From Paenibacillus paeoniae (GTDB lineage: Bacteria; Bacillota; Bacilli; Paenibacillales; Paenibacillaceae): DNA of 64,000 nt. Within the stretch, counting starts at the first letter, position 1, and each line of letters starts with the position of its first letter. Under the pieces are notes generated by a model. That model saw only the letters and a program-made list of their open reading frames with translations. It was not told the origin of the DNA and did not search any database. Both the position numbers and the translations under genes were made by a program. Location of the stretch: positions 558,001 to 622,000 of the forward strand of contig NZ_QUBQ01000001.1 in the NCBI RefSeq assembly GCF_003388735.1, read 5' to 3'. Of this stretch, positions 53,621-63,222 are shown one piece after another.

Positions 53621-53670
53621 GTAGTTTCCAAAACCGCAGCTCGTACGTTCGAATCATACCGGGCACGCCA
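53621..53670 (+). pseudogene. tRNA-like 3' fragment with encoded CCA
   Basis: The stretch has an anticodon-arm-like TTTCCAAAA loop, a T-loop TTCGAAT between near-pairing arms GTACG and CATAC, then CGGGCAC, G and CCA. Upstream there is no GTGCCCG to pair with the acceptor strand and no normal D-arm, so this is not a functional tRNA. It could be a decayed tRNA or the 3' copy left by integration of an element. It lies between DegV and a terminator. Confidence 0.45.
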
Positions 53671-53684
53671 TACTTTAAAGCTTC

Positions 53685-53714
53685 AGAACCGTACTGTTGT
53701 GCGGTTCTTTTTTG
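53685..53714 (+). terminator. terminator downstream of DegV and the tRNA-like fragment
   Basis: AGAACCG (53685-53691) pairs with CGGTTCT (53702-53708) and runs into six T residues. Confidence 0.88.
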
Positions 53715-53877
53715 TTTTTGTGGGAGAGGTTGACTTTGGTTGTCGGTAGGGCAATCGCCTTGCTCGGATCGTTAACATAGGTCTGTCGTACCTGCAGTAC
53801 AGATTGAAGGATGGACGGAACCATGTTAAAATTGCTACATGAATCGACACCGTCCGAGTTTATTGGGGAGTATGTTT

Positions 53878-55701
53878 ATGCGATCGGAATCTACTATATT
53901 TTCAATGAAAATAATGACTATTCTATTAGCCATATCGCTATGTACCGCATTCGTTTTCGTCATTAACTTTCAAGATGCGAACAAATCCAATGATGATATT
54001 AGGATGGAGATTCTGCAAGACCATTCAGGTAACATGACCTTGTCCGATGTTAGAGCCAGCGATCAATTCGCAGCTTTGCCTGGCAACTATTCCAAGGTAG
54101 GTTATTCTCCGGTCCCATTATGGTTCAAAATAAAGGTAAACCGGTATAATGCGGATGAAATCAATTACCTTACAATAAACAACCCTCTCTTTGAAGATGT
54201 AACGATTTACCTCCCGACAAGTAACGATTACGTAACAAGTCATTTTGGGTACGCGTATAAGAGCAACTCTGATGAGATCGGCTATGTCTACCCCGTATTC
54301 AAAATCCCGCCTCATTTTGATCAACATCAGTACATATACATGACAAGTCAATCATTATACGGACAGAACTTTATGGTTGGGCTCGTCAATGACGATCTCT
54401 TTCGGAAGACAAGCATGATAAACATCTGGGCAGGGGGCATCTTTTTCGGCATTTTGGCGGCTTTATTATTTTATAATTTGGTCATGGGCTTAGCCATAAA
54501 AAATAAATCTTTTATAAAATACTGCTTTTATGTGTTCACTACCTTGTTGTGGAACGCAGCAACGACGGGACTTTTAAACGTTACGGGCTTCAAATACGCT
54601 TATTGGATTGCGGAATATTCCACGGGCATCGGCATTCTCATGTCGCTTGCCATTGTCATCTTTATGAGAGATATTTTTCAGACCCAAACCAGGTTTCCCA
54701 GAATCGATTTTTGTTTAAAGCTGCTCATCGTTTACTTCCCCATCACTTTATTACTGTTTTTTTTCATTAGTAAAGAGCTGGGAGCATTTGGTGCGATCGC
54801 ATCTTCTGTGGTGTTTGTATTATATTTCATCATTATGTTTAAAGGAATAAGGAACAAAACCATTCGTTCGCCGCAACTCATAACGGCATGGCTCTTGTGT
54901 TTGGTGTCGGTCATTCTGTTTTATTTGATGGTTTTCGGATTACTGCCTCAAAGTTACATTATTATTAATTACTTATTTTTTCTTTCTTGTGCCTCTGCTA
55001 TCGCTTTTGCGTTGTCACTCGCAGAAATCATAAATCAATTAAATGCAGAGAAGCAACGCAATCAAGTTCTATTTGAAAATTCCGAAATTCAATCTAGGCA
55101 GTTTGAGCTTGCTTTCATACGGGCACAAATAGATCCGCATTTTGTTCACAATACCTTGAATGTGATAGAAGGGGTTATTGCTGAAAACAAAGAAAAAGCG
55201 GGAAGCTTGGTTAACGATTTATCCCATTATCTCAGAAGTATATTCGATTACAGCAATTCGGAAAGATTTATTTCTATCCATGAGGAGCTGGATGCCGTCA
55301 AGTTTTATGTGCGCATTGAGCAAGCCCGATTCCCGGACAAAATAATTGTCAACTATGAGATTGATCCAGGTATTCAGTTGAAGGTGCCGCGCTTGGTTAT
55401 TCAACCCCTGGTAGAGAATGCAATTAAACACGGAATACGTAAAAGGAAAATGGCAGGAACAGTTACAATCAGGGTTAAAGAGCTTGAACATGGCTACTTG
55501 ATAGAGGTAGAAGACGACGGCGTCGGCATTGAAGATGCGGACAAATATAAACTGCTTGAATACTCGTCGGGCAAGGGCATTGGGCTTGCTAACATAAACG
55601 CACGGCTTAAGGCCGAGTATGGGACACAGCTTCAGATCGTCAGCGAGAAGGGTAAAGGAACTGCGGTTCGTTTTGACATACCCATTAAGGAGCAGCTATG
55701 A
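53878..55701 (+). CDS. 7TM-DISM sensor histidine kinase (LytS/YpdA-type core)
   Basis: About 607 residues from ATG 53878 (8 bases after GGGGAG; ATG 53872 possible, ATG 53839 has no site). One helix, an external 7TMR-DISMED2-like beta domain (about residues 35-165, VPLWFKIKVNRYN, NPLFEDVTIYLP), seven helices (about 175-385), then a His_kinase domain of the PF06580 type with IDPHFVHNTLNVIEG (Asp and Val where Asn and Leu are usual), VIQPLVENAIKHGIRK, DDGVGIED and GKGIGLANINARL. The external domain often binds carbohydrates. DNA is visibly AT-richer than the flanks. It overlaps the regulator gene by four bases. Confidence 0.92.
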   Translation: MRSESTIFSMKIMTILLAISLCTAFVFVINFQDANKSNDDIRMEILQDHSGNMTLSDVRASDQFAALPGNYSKVGYSPVPLWFKIKVNRYNADEINYLTINNPLFEDVTIYLPTSNDYVTSHFGYAYKSNSDEIGYVYPVFKIPPHFDQHQYIYMTSQSLYGQNFMVGLVNDDLFRKTSMINIWAGGIFFGILAALLFYNLVMGLAIKNKSFIKYCFYVFTTLLWNAATTGLLNVTGFKYAYWIAEYSTGIGILMSLAIVIFMRDIFQTQTRFPRIDFCLKLLIVYFPITLLLFFFISKELGAFGAIASSVVFVLYFIIMFKGIRNKTIRSPQLITAWLLCLVSVILFYLMVFGLLPQSYIIINYLFFLSCASAIAFALSLAEIINQLNAEKQRNQVLFENSEIQSRQFELAFIRAQIDPHFVHNTLNVIEGVIAENKEKAGSLVNDLSHYLRSIFDYSNSERFISIHEELDAVKFYVRIEQARFPDKIIVNYEIDPGIQLKVPRLVIQPLVENAIKHGIRKRKMAGTVTIRVKELEHGYLIEVEDDGVGIEDADKYKLLEYSSGKGIGLANINARLKAEYGTQLQIVSEKGKGTAVRFDIPIKEQL

Positions 55702-56636
55702 AAGTTATTATTGTAGACGACGAATATTATGCGCTGAGGAACTTGAAGAGCAAGTTGGAGAAAATGGCGGATGTCGAAGTCGTTGCCATGTATGAAGATC
55801 CCGCAATAGCCTTGGAAGAATTGGGCAGCATGCAACCCGACCTTGCTTTTCTGGATATCGAAATGCCAGAGATTGATGGCATAACCTTGCTCGGGATGAT
55901 GTTCAAAAAAAGACCGGAAATGGACTTTGTTTTCACAAGTGCTCACCATGCCTATGTATCAGACACGCTTGAAACAAAAGCGTTGGATTTTCTCGTTAAG
56001 CCGGTGAAATTCGAACAGCTTTATGTCACGTTGGAAAAAATAAAGAAGATTAGAAGCAAGAGCAGCATGGGGCACAACATTGAGATTACGTGTTTTGGCG
56101 ATTTTTCCATATTCATCGACGGGAAATTGATCGACGACAATTGGCGAACCAAAAAAACAGAAGAGCTTCTTGCCTATTTACTATGCATGAACGGTAAGTA
56201 CGTGTCCAGAGAACGAATCATTCATGATTTGTGGCCCGATTTGGAGATAGATAAAGGGTATGCAAACTTATATACGACGCAATATAACTTAAAGAAGCGA
56301 TTCAACGCTTTTGGCATCCATCATTTGATCAAGAGCAGATTGGGGAACATTTGGCTCAACATCGAAGACATTAAGGTGGACTTGCTGGAGTTTGATCAAT
56401 TCAGTAAAAGTTATCATGCAGATAAGAGTAAGATGGAAATGCTTGAGCAGATGGTGGAGCTGTACAAAGGCATGTTATTTGAAAATAAGCTTTATTCATG
56501 GACGTTAAGTATACAGCAACCTTACGAGGTAAAGTTCGACAATGCGTTAAATAGTCTGATCCAGTTTCATAAGGGAAATGGCGATGAGAAAAAAGCCGAG
56601 TACTATGAAATGAAAAAAAATGCTCTGAAGGAATAG
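55698..56636 (+). CDS. response regulator with SARP-type (BTAD) transcription activator domain
   Basis: 312 residues, start ATG 55698 overlapping the kinase stop. Receiver domain: MKVIIVDDEYYALRN, phospho-acceptor Asp in LAFLDIEMPEIDG, and switch Lys in ALDFLVKPVKFEQLY. The second half is not LytTR but a winged helix (FGDFSIFIDGKLI, WRTKKTEELLAYLLCMNGKYVSRERIIHDLWPD) followed by a helical BTAD-like region (FDQFSKSY to the end), the plan of SARP-family activators. Pairing a LytS-type kinase with such a regulator is typical of Paenibacillus-like genomes. It converges with the large SLH gene. Confidence 0.9.
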   Translation: MKVIIVDDEYYALRNLKSKLEKMADVEVVAMYEDPAIALEELGSMQPDLAFLDIEMPEIDGITLLGMMFKKRPEMDFVFTSAHHAYVSDTLETKALDFLVKPVKFEQLYVTLEKIKKIRSKSSMGHNIEITCFGDFSIFIDGKLIDDNWRTKKTEELLAYLLCMNGKYVSRERIIHDLWPDLEIDKGYANLYTTQYNLKKRFNAFGIHHLIKSRLGNIWLNIEDIKVDLLEFDQFSKSYHADKSKMEMLEQMVELYKGMLFENKLYSWTLSIQQPYEVKFDNALNSLIQFHKGNGDEKKAEYYEMKKNALKE

Positions 56637-56648
56637 CTTCCTGAACAT

Positions 56649-56687
56649 AAAATCGCCCGCATGCTGTGACCAGGTGCGGGCGATTTC
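56649..56687. terminator. bidirectional terminator between the response regulator and the SLH gene
   Basis: AAATCGCCCGCA (56650-56661) pairs perfectly with TGCGGGCGATTT (56675-56686). Confidence 0.9.
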
Positions 56688-56716
56688 AATGTTACGTGCT
56701 ATATTTTTCTATGAGC

Positions 56717-59700
56717 TTACTGTATGACAAAGGTATACGTCTTTTGAGTACCGTCCTGTGCGGTTACGACCAGCTGATCGGTGCTTTGAAGATTTGCGTG
56801 CGTAATGACCGTATTGTCCTGATGATAAGCCTTATAGCTTCCATTCTGCGGCCCAATGACAGCATAGGTAAAGCTGCCATAGTACGTATATCGAGGCACG
56901 GTAATCGTTCCTGCGACCGGATCAATTAGATAGCTGGACGATAGCGATGTCAATGTAATATCGTTGTACAGGATAAGATAATCCGCAGTAGACGAATTTT
57001 GAGCGGTAACACGTACGATCATATTGGAATGGATATCGGACGTCTCGTCGGTTACAGGTATCAAGTCTTGATCCAACACGTTGGCGGTAGCGCGCGGGGA
57101 TAACGTTAACCCGCTCAACAACTGACCTACAGTAAGGGTGCTCGGAACCGAAAGACTGTCCCCGCGCACATTCCCGTTCACATTGGATAGAACCGACTTG
57201 GCGCTGCTAAGCACCGGTGCTGGCGACGGACAATACCATTGTGCGGAATAGGATGTGTCTTGAGCCGGCATAGTGCTTGCCAGTGCGGGCGACCAACCTG
57301 TAAAATTACAGCCTGACCTCGTTACGGTTGGCGCCTGTATGGCAGCACCGTACTGAACTCGAGCTGTGGAACCGCCAGTGCCTCCGTTTGCATCAAACGT
57401 CAAGTTGTAGTTGTTGCGTGTGTAATAACGCACGATCGTGAGACTTCCATCGGCTGCAATCGTACTGGATGCCAATGCTTTGCCGCTGCTGTCATAGGCT
57501 GTGCTACGGTTATAGGTAAAGCCGGGATAATGCTGGGTCGCTGGCGCCGCAAGCACACCGGTTGTCCCTTGATAACTTCCCGTGTCGGCTTCAACATAAA
57601 GTGAAGTGCTTCCGAGACCTTGCAGCCTGTTCGAAACATGGTAAGGCGTATCGGTGCGTACCTTCCAGGTCGCAGTGTACGTGGTGTCGCTTAACGGCAT
57701 TGTGCCTGGAATTGCCTGTGACCAGCCAGCAAAGATATAGCCGGGTTTTGTGAATTTCGGCACTGCACTGGCGGGTACCTGCGAAAAGCTTCTGGCCGAA
57801 TAAACGATCGAGGTTCCGCCCGGATCGGTATAGAAAGTCATTTTGCGCATAGTGGGCAGGTATTCGTAACTAAGCTTCGATAGACCGGCTCCAGATATGG
57901 TTATGGTTTTCGTTGGCGGTGTATCATAGCCTTCGATTTCTATCGGTACTGGTGAAACGGAAGCGCCTGCCGTACCGGATAAGGTATTTTTTTTCTTGGT
58001 GGTACGTTTCCCTGTTTCGGGATCTATCGTAATGTAATCGACCAAGTACTGTATTTTGGTATGCGGTGTCCATTGCGCGTAGAGCGTTATATTTCCTGCT
58101 GGCATGATATCAGGAATCATATAAGGTTTCGTTCCTTTGGGATCCAAGGCCCAGCCCTTGAATGTATATCCAGTTGCTCTGGGCGCGTTTGTTAATTTCT
58201 TATTTTTTTTGGTTGATGCGTTGGTCGGCAGTACAACCCGCCCGAAATCGTACAATTGAATTTCATTTCTTGGATCTTGACCGTCTGATAATGGAACATT
58301 AGGATCCAAGGTAATAGAGCCGTATCCGTTCTTGTACCAGGTCAGATCAATATTGCGCGAGAAGGGAAGGGAGTTTAATCCTGTTGTTGAGCCCTTCCAC
58401 GTTACGGTCATCCTGCTGGTGAGAATATCATCCTTAGCTTCAGGCGATACGGTTACACGGGATGTACTCGGATTGTACGTAAATTTATTGTTATTAAAAG
58501 TAATGGTGTAATTTTGTGGACGATCTCTACCTGTAATGATTTCGCCCGTTATCAAATTCAAATCGTTCAACTTAAAGGCGTCACTAATAGATGGGAAAGT
58601 AGTTTGCTCAAAGGCTACAAAGGAAGGTGCATCTCCTTGTTCATAGGCGAAGTCGATGAAATGACCATTCGGCGTACCGGCTCTATAAAGTGGCCAGTAC
58701 TCGCTAAAAAAGCGGTCGGAATACGAGTATGACCCGCCGAAGATCTGCGCGCCCCACTCTGCCTCCGCATACATGCCGATCTCCAGAAACAGCGCGCCTA
58801 ACGTTTTTGTAGGCGCCGAGGATGACTTTTCGTAATAGAAATACCCGTTGAGTTGGAGATAGGCACCACCCTCTGCCGTGATTCCGATACTGTTCAAATC
58901 GATATGAAACAAACCGGCCGCCAGTTCGAGACGAATTCCCGCCTTTAGCCCCAGCGTTCCCATCACATAGAAATAGAAATTATAGGTGCCGTCGCCCGGC
59001 AAATCTACCGTGCCGAAAGAAGGCGAGCCTTCGCTGAGTTTAAAGCTGGCGGTATATCTCTTCGCAGATTCATAGCTGAAGCCGATACCCAAGGCAATAT
59101 TCGGATTCATACTGATGACAAAGCTTCCTTTAAAGTTGATATGAAGGAGACCCAATAATAGTCGCTTGTCTAATTCGAAGATTTTTTGCTCTACCAGGTC
59201 AACCCAATCCGTCTCGTTCTCCAGCATGGCTTGATAGCTTTCCACCAACGTATTGGCGTTTACCTTGGCCGGTGCGGAAGGAGACTGCTGCAGAACCGCT
59301 TTCAACTGCGCTTGGATGTCTACTTTGTTTTTGGCAGTATCCCAGATATTCGTCCAGCGATCTAGCGGAGTATCCGCTGCCACTGTACCGATCTGGGCAG
59401 ACGCGTCAATGCTCGTAAATGTGAAAGCGTCCAGGTTGGCGCTTGCTTGATAATCCTTGGGATACGGGAGATCGAAAAGTCCCAGATCGATATATCCCCA
59501 TACCGTATTGCCGTTCACGCCCACACTCAAGGAGATTTCTTCCGTAAATGCAGCGCTCATATGGATCAGGATATCATTGTCCGCGCCTGTCGAAACTTGA
59601 ATGTCACTTGAAACGGCGAGATTCAGACGCAAGCCGCTCTTTCCCTTGAAATGGGATAATGTCGTGCCTATGTCTGCTGAAACCTTCAAGTTGTGCAGGG

Positions 59701-61825
59701 TGACGTCTGCATTCTCTTCTCCAGGTTGTGTGGAGAGGATACGGACTTCCGACTTTTTGTCCCTCGGCAAGGCTGTTGATGCGCTTGCTGCCATCAATGT
59801 TTTGAAGCTATCGGTTTGCAAAGCGGCAGCTGATAAATAGCTTGCAGCTTCACCTACAAATCCGCTTTCCAGCGCTTGCCGCTTGATTTGATTCTCTAGG
59901 GAAGCGATATCGGCTGGCGACAACAGGTCGGCTCCGTTAATCGTTTCCCGCTTATAGAAATCAAGGGCGTGAGTAATGTCATCTTGTGTTGCATCGGAAT
60001 AAGCAATGACATAATGATTCCCCGAGTTGGAGACGGACGTCACTTTCCCGTAGCCTGAAGAGGCTCCCGTACGCATATTGACGAATGCGAGGAAGTCCCC
60101 GACTCTGGCGACGGTAGAGGCATTCAGACCCATAGGCGCATATTTGGCGTCGGAATAATCCATGGACGCCGGAGCGACCGTGATGGAACGGTTCGTCCTG
60201 TCCCCGTCGGTGTCCGACGCAGGATCGACAGGAAGCACATTCGGTTTAAGCAGAACGTCCATTGGGTTTGCGCTTGTGTAGGAATAGATATTCCCGTTGA
60301 TCGCAGTAATCGCTATATAGGCGATATCACCATCATCGGAAGTATTCAAAGTGCGCAGATCGGGACGAGTCCCTTCATATACAGAGACGGTATCGCCCAC
60401 TTTCAAGCGCGTATTTCCGTCATATCGAAAGGTTCCGCTCGCCACAGGGTTCGAGCCTGATCCGCTGCCAACGTTCGCGCTCATTACAGCGATTGAAGGG
60501 GAAGCAACGGATTTGCCATTCTGGCTCATCTGAGAGATATCGGAAAACTTCAAATAAATCATGTAAGGATTTAGAGGCAACTGCATAACCTCTTGTTTGG
60601 CGATGCTAAATATATAATTTCTGGTAGTTGCGTCTTTGCCTGCGAAAGCAAGATTTGTATCCTTCAAAGTGATTTGGTAGGTATTTCCTTCCTCGAATAC
60701 ACCGTTTTTTGCAGCTACAGTAAAGTTGCCTTTTGAGCCGGTAACCGCAATTCCTGCAAAATCAGGATTGGACGTAGATTTGAATGTCATGCCGGCTTGA
60801 ACGGCCGCCGCCGTCATTTTACCTGTAGAATCTTTCACGGCGATCTTGAAGTTCGGCGCCTGATCCATTGCGTAAGCATTCGGAGTGATGTTCACAGCAT
60901 CATCAGGCGATGCCATATAATTGGCATACAAAGTCATATTGCTCTTGACAGTATCGTGATTCATGACTGGTTGCGTAAAAGCACGATCCTTATACCAGCC
61001 ATTGAAAATGGAACCTTGCTTGAATGCCAGTGGAAGCTGACTCAGCGATTCTCCACGATTCAGACTTAAGCTGTCAATCGGCGAGCCGCCGTTCGAGTTA
61101 AACGCAACCGTGTAGGTTGTGCTGTCGCTGGCTCTCGCTACTTTGTCCGCACGCATAAAAAGCGCGGCCGCTTCAGCGCGAGTCGCCTTTGAACGCGGTT
61201 GGAAATGGCCGTTTGCATCTCCGGCAAACAAGCCAGCCTGCCAAAGCTTTACTGCCGCATCAACTGCCCATGGAGAAATGTCGGATAGGTCACCCGGCTT
61301 AGATGAATTGTCGATTGGTTGATAAGGGATACGATCGTTTTCAAAATACTTTAATGTAAGTACGGCCATCTGCTCTCTCGTAATAGCGGCGTCTGGCGAA
61401 AATCTGTTGCTGCCGGTTCCGCTTGTAATGCCGCTTTCAGTTGCCCATTGAACATAAGGCGCGTACCAAGCGTCCGGCTGCACGTCTGTAAATGCTGAAG
61501 TTTTGTATTGACTTGCATCCACTTTGGCGATTCGCCCAAGTACAGTAACAAACATGGCGCGACTCATGGTTGCGTTCGGCGAAAAGTGATCTTTGCTTGT
61601 GCCGTTGAATAGGCCATTCTGCTCGACATACATGACCGCATCATAGAACCAGGCTGAGGGTGTCACATCCTCAAACAACTTTTGAGGCACGGGATGCGCA
61701 GTCTTTTGGTTTGCTGCAGCAGCTTCGACAGAAGTCAATGAAGCGGAAGGAATCTCGGAAGGCATTAAGTTTACGAGTATACAAAACAAAAGTAGCAGAC
61801 TTAATAGGCGTTTGTACAAGTTCAA
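56717..61825 (-). CDS. very large SLH-domain surface protein with InlB-type B-repeats
   Basis: 1,702 residues from TTG 61825, behind GAGGAGG. A signal peptide ends near residue 37. Three SLH domains at about residues 48-225 (FEDVTPSAWFYDAVMYVEQ, FTDVQPDAWYAPYVQWA, LSDISPWAVDAAVKLWQAG, with TRAE in the third) attach it to wall pyruvylated polymers. InlB B-repeats occur after the SLH block (VAFNSNGG, FNGWYKD) and several times near the C-terminus (FKGWALDPKG, LTFDANGGTGG, FTGWSPAL). The middle 800 residues hold beta-rich regions I cannot name. It is a stand-alone gene; a role in adhesion or as a wall-anchored surface scaffold is inferred. Confidence 0.9.
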   Translation of the reverse strand: MNLYKRLLSLLLLFCILVNLMPSEIPSASLTSVEAAAANQKTAHPVPQKLFEDVTPSAWFYDAVMYVEQNGLFNGTSKDHFSPNATMSRAMFVTVLGRIAKVDASQYKTSAFTDVQPDAWYAPYVQWATESGITSGTGSNRFSPDAAITREQMAVLTLKYFENDRIPYQPIDNSSKPGDLSDISPWAVDAAVKLWQAGLFAGDANGHFQPRSKATRAEAAALFMRADKVARASDSTTYTVAFNSNGGSPIDSLSLNRGESLSQLPLAFKQGSIFNGWYKDRAFTQPVMNHDTVKSNMTLYANYMASPDDAVNITPNAYAMDQAPNFKIAVKDSTGKMTAAAVQAGMTFKSTSNPDFAGIAVTGSKGNFTVAAKNGVFEEGNTYQITLKDTNLAFAGKDATTRNYIFSIAKQEVMQLPLNPYMIYLKFSDISQMSQNGKSVASPSIAVMSANVGSGSGSNPVASGTFRYDGNTRLKVGDTVSVYEGTRPDLRTLNTSDDGDIAYIAITAINGNIYSYTSANPMDVLLKPNVLPVDPASDTDGDRTNRSITVAPASMDYSDAKYAPMGLNASTVARVGDFLAFVNMRTGASSGYGKVTSVSNSGNHYVIAYSDATQDDITHALDFYKRETINGADLLSPADIASLENQIKRQALESGFVGEAASYLSAAALQTDSFKTLMAASASTALPRDKKSEVRILSTQPGEENADVTLHNLKVSADIGTTLSHFKGKSGLRLNLAVSSDIQVSTGADNDILIHMSAAFTEEISLSVGVNGNTVWGYIDLGLFDLPYPKDYQASANLDAFTFTSIDASAQIGTVAADTPLDRWTNIWDTAKNKVDIQAQLKAVLQQSPSAPAKVNANTLVESYQAMLENETDWVDLVEQKIFELDKRLLLGLLHINFKGSFVISMNPNIALGIGFSYESAKRYTASFKLSEGSPSFGTVDLPGDGTYNFYFYVMGTLGLKAGIRLELAAGLFHIDLNSIGITAEGGAYLQLNGYFYYEKSSSAPTKTLGALFLEIGMYAEAEWGAQIFGGSYSYSDRFFSEYWPLYRAGTPNGHFIDFAYEQGDAPSFVAFEQTTFPSISDAFKLNDLNLITGEIITGRDRPQNYTITFNNNKFTYNPSTSRVTVSPEAKDDILTSRMTVTWKGSTTGLNSLPFSRNIDLTWYKNGYGSITLDPNVPLSDGQDPRNEIQLYDFGRVVLPTNASTKKNKKLTNAPRATGYTFKGWALDPKGTKPYMIPDIMPAGNITLYAQWTPHTKIQYLVDYITIDPETGKRTTKKKNTLSGTAGASVSPVPIEIEGYDTPPTKTITISGAGLSKLSYEYLPTMRKMTFYTDPGGTSIVYSARSFSQVPASAVPKFTKPGYIFAGWSQAIPGTMPLSDTTYTATWKVRTDTPYHVSNRLQGLGSTSLYVEADTGSYQGTTGVLAAPATQHYPGFTYNRSTAYDSSGKALASSTIAADGSLTIVRYYTRNNYNLTFDANGGTGGSTARVQYGAAIQAPTVTRSGCNFTGWSPALASTMPAQDTSYSAQWYCPSPAPVLSSAKSVLSNVNGNVRGDSLSVPSTLTVGQLLSGLTLSPRATANVLDQDLIPVTDETSDIHSNMIVRVTAQNSSTADYLILYNDITLTSLSSSYLIDPVAGTITVPRYTYYGSFTYAVIGPQNGSYKAYHQDNTVITHANLQSTDQLVVTAQDGTQKTYTFVIQ

Positions 61826-61921
61826 TTTTCCTCCTCATAGTGTATCAATCTGTAGTCAATTACTGATCTTACTAGAGGGATCTAAATGGAATCTGAACAC
61901 GGATCTATTTCATATAACATA

Positions 61922-61950
61922 TTACAAAAAGGGTGGAAAATAGATATAAT
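61922..61950 (+). promoter_or_regulatory. sigma-A promoter of the gene at 62019
   Basis: TTACAA (61922-61927), 17 bp, consensus TATAAT (61945-61950), 69 bases before the start codon. Confidence 0.65.
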
Positions 61951-62018
61951 AGCAGGGAATAGGTTTTGTGGATATTTCAACTCTATACCAATCCATCCTA
62001 TCCTAAGGAGGCTTCACT

Positions 62019-63095
62019 TTGGCCAAGCATGTGCTTCCTATTGTCCATCCACCGCTGTATGGGCTGTTGAGTTGGGCGTACACTCTTAGCATTACAAGCT
62101 CGATGCCGAACTTCAATCCTTGGTTTTACAGCAACTTTATCCAGGTATGCTGCAACAAGAACTATCTGGAGGACAAGCAAGAACTGTTTTTTGATTTTTT
62201 TCGCGGAGGGAATAACGAGCTTAACCACAATCCCTTTCTATTATCCAGTACGCTTGATACACCTATGCTTTATGAGATTTTCAAGGATAAGCTTCATCCC
62301 TTCTTAATTAAGAAGATTCAGGAGGGCGTGTATCCCGTATTATTTCTCGATGAATACCATATCTCCTACACCACCGCGTACCACGCTTACCCGTTTCCCC
62401 ATCATGTACTTATCTACGGCTATGACGAAGATCGTCAAATCTATCACACCTACGGGTTCGGCAAAGACTTGCTCCTAGGCTATCACGAGACCACCTTTGA
62501 CGAACTGGAGCAGGCGTTTCACTCGATCGACAACTACTTGAAAAACCACGCCATCTACGATCAATACAATTACTTTTTTACGCTGCTGCCCCAATTTGTC
62601 TATTCGCTGAACATCCGTTTAATATACGAGCAGCTAGGGGAATATTTGCGCTCCGAGAGCAGCAATAATGACCAAAACCGCTTTTTCTCACCCGATAAAG
62701 AATTTTTGGCCTTTGGTATTGCCTGCTATGACCATTTGATCGAGCATTTCCACATCTTAAACGAGCGTCCCGAGTCCCTCGTACGAGCGAATCCGCCCCG
62801 GCAGCTTCATTTGCTCTGGGAGCATAAGAAAATGCTAAGAAACCGCGTCGCCTACCTGCAGAAAGAAAACCAACTTCCGCTTGATGAAACTCTGCTTCTT
62901 GGTTTCCTGGAGCTAGAGGAGCTTGCCCGCCAATCCCGCAATCTGTACGCCGAGCATGTCGTGAAGGAAGTCCCGCATGTGAATGATCGCATTAAGCAAA
63001 ACCTGGAGCATATGAGGGACAAGGAGCTCCAATTGCTTCCCCAATTGATGGACCAACTCAAGCAGCATCACCCGGAGTTACTTCTTCTACCATAA
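62019..63095 (+). CDS. protein of unknown function, possibly BtrH N-terminal-like
   Basis: 358 residues from TTG 62019, behind AAGGAGG. The N-terminal half has a loose resemblance to the BtrH N-terminal/C39-like fold of peptide-antibiotic clusters: a di-Cys (QVCCNK) near residue 45, VLFLDEYHISYT, and HHVLIYGYDEDRQIYHTYGF. The C-terminal half is helical and charged (LEELARQSRNLYAEHVV). This is a weak match made by eye. No carrier protein or peptide synthase lies nearby, so it looks like an orphan of that type, seen in several copies in Paenibacillus genomes as I recall. Confidence 0.6.
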   Translation: MAKHVLPIVHPPLYGLLSWAYTLSITSSMPNFNPWFYSNFIQVCCNKNYLEDKQELFFDFFRGGNNELNHNPFLLSSTLDTPMLYEIFKDKLHPFLIKKIQEGVYPVLFLDEYHISYTTAYHAYPFPHHVLIYGYDEDRQIYHTYGFGKDLLLGYHETTFDELEQAFHSIDNYLKNHAIYDQYNYFFTLLPQFVYSLNIRLIYEQLGEYLRSESSNNDQNRFFSPDKEFLAFGIACYDHLIEHFHILNERPESLVRANPPRQLHLLWEHKKMLRNRVAYLQKENQLPLDETLLLGFLELEELARQSRNLYAEHVVKEVPHVNDRIKQNLEHMRDKELQLLPQLMDQLKQHHPELLLLP

Positions 63096-63125
63096 CGGTA
63101 CCTATCGTAACGAACCATACTCCTA

Positions 63126-63204
63126 AAAAAGCCGCCTGCAATAATGAGCTGCACCCCAATTGTTAGACAAACAAGTGGAGGCAGTTCATTTCAGGCGGCT
63201 TTCG
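63126..63204 (-). terminator. long hairpin terminator (minus strand) with IS3-like inner sequence
   Basis: AAAGCCGCCTG (63128-63138) pairs with CAGGCGGCTTT (63192-63202), and AATGAGCTGC (63143-63152) pairs with GCAGTTCATT (63181-63190). On the minus strand it ends in TTTTTT. The inner CTGCACCCCAATTGTTAGAC resembles ends of IS3-group elements. Confidence 0.7.
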
Positions 63205-63222
63205 TCTATGGGATAAAGTGAC

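Noticed and set aside
61886..62089. 67-residue open frame before 62019
   Set aside because: It spans the promoter and ribosome site of the real gene in another frame.
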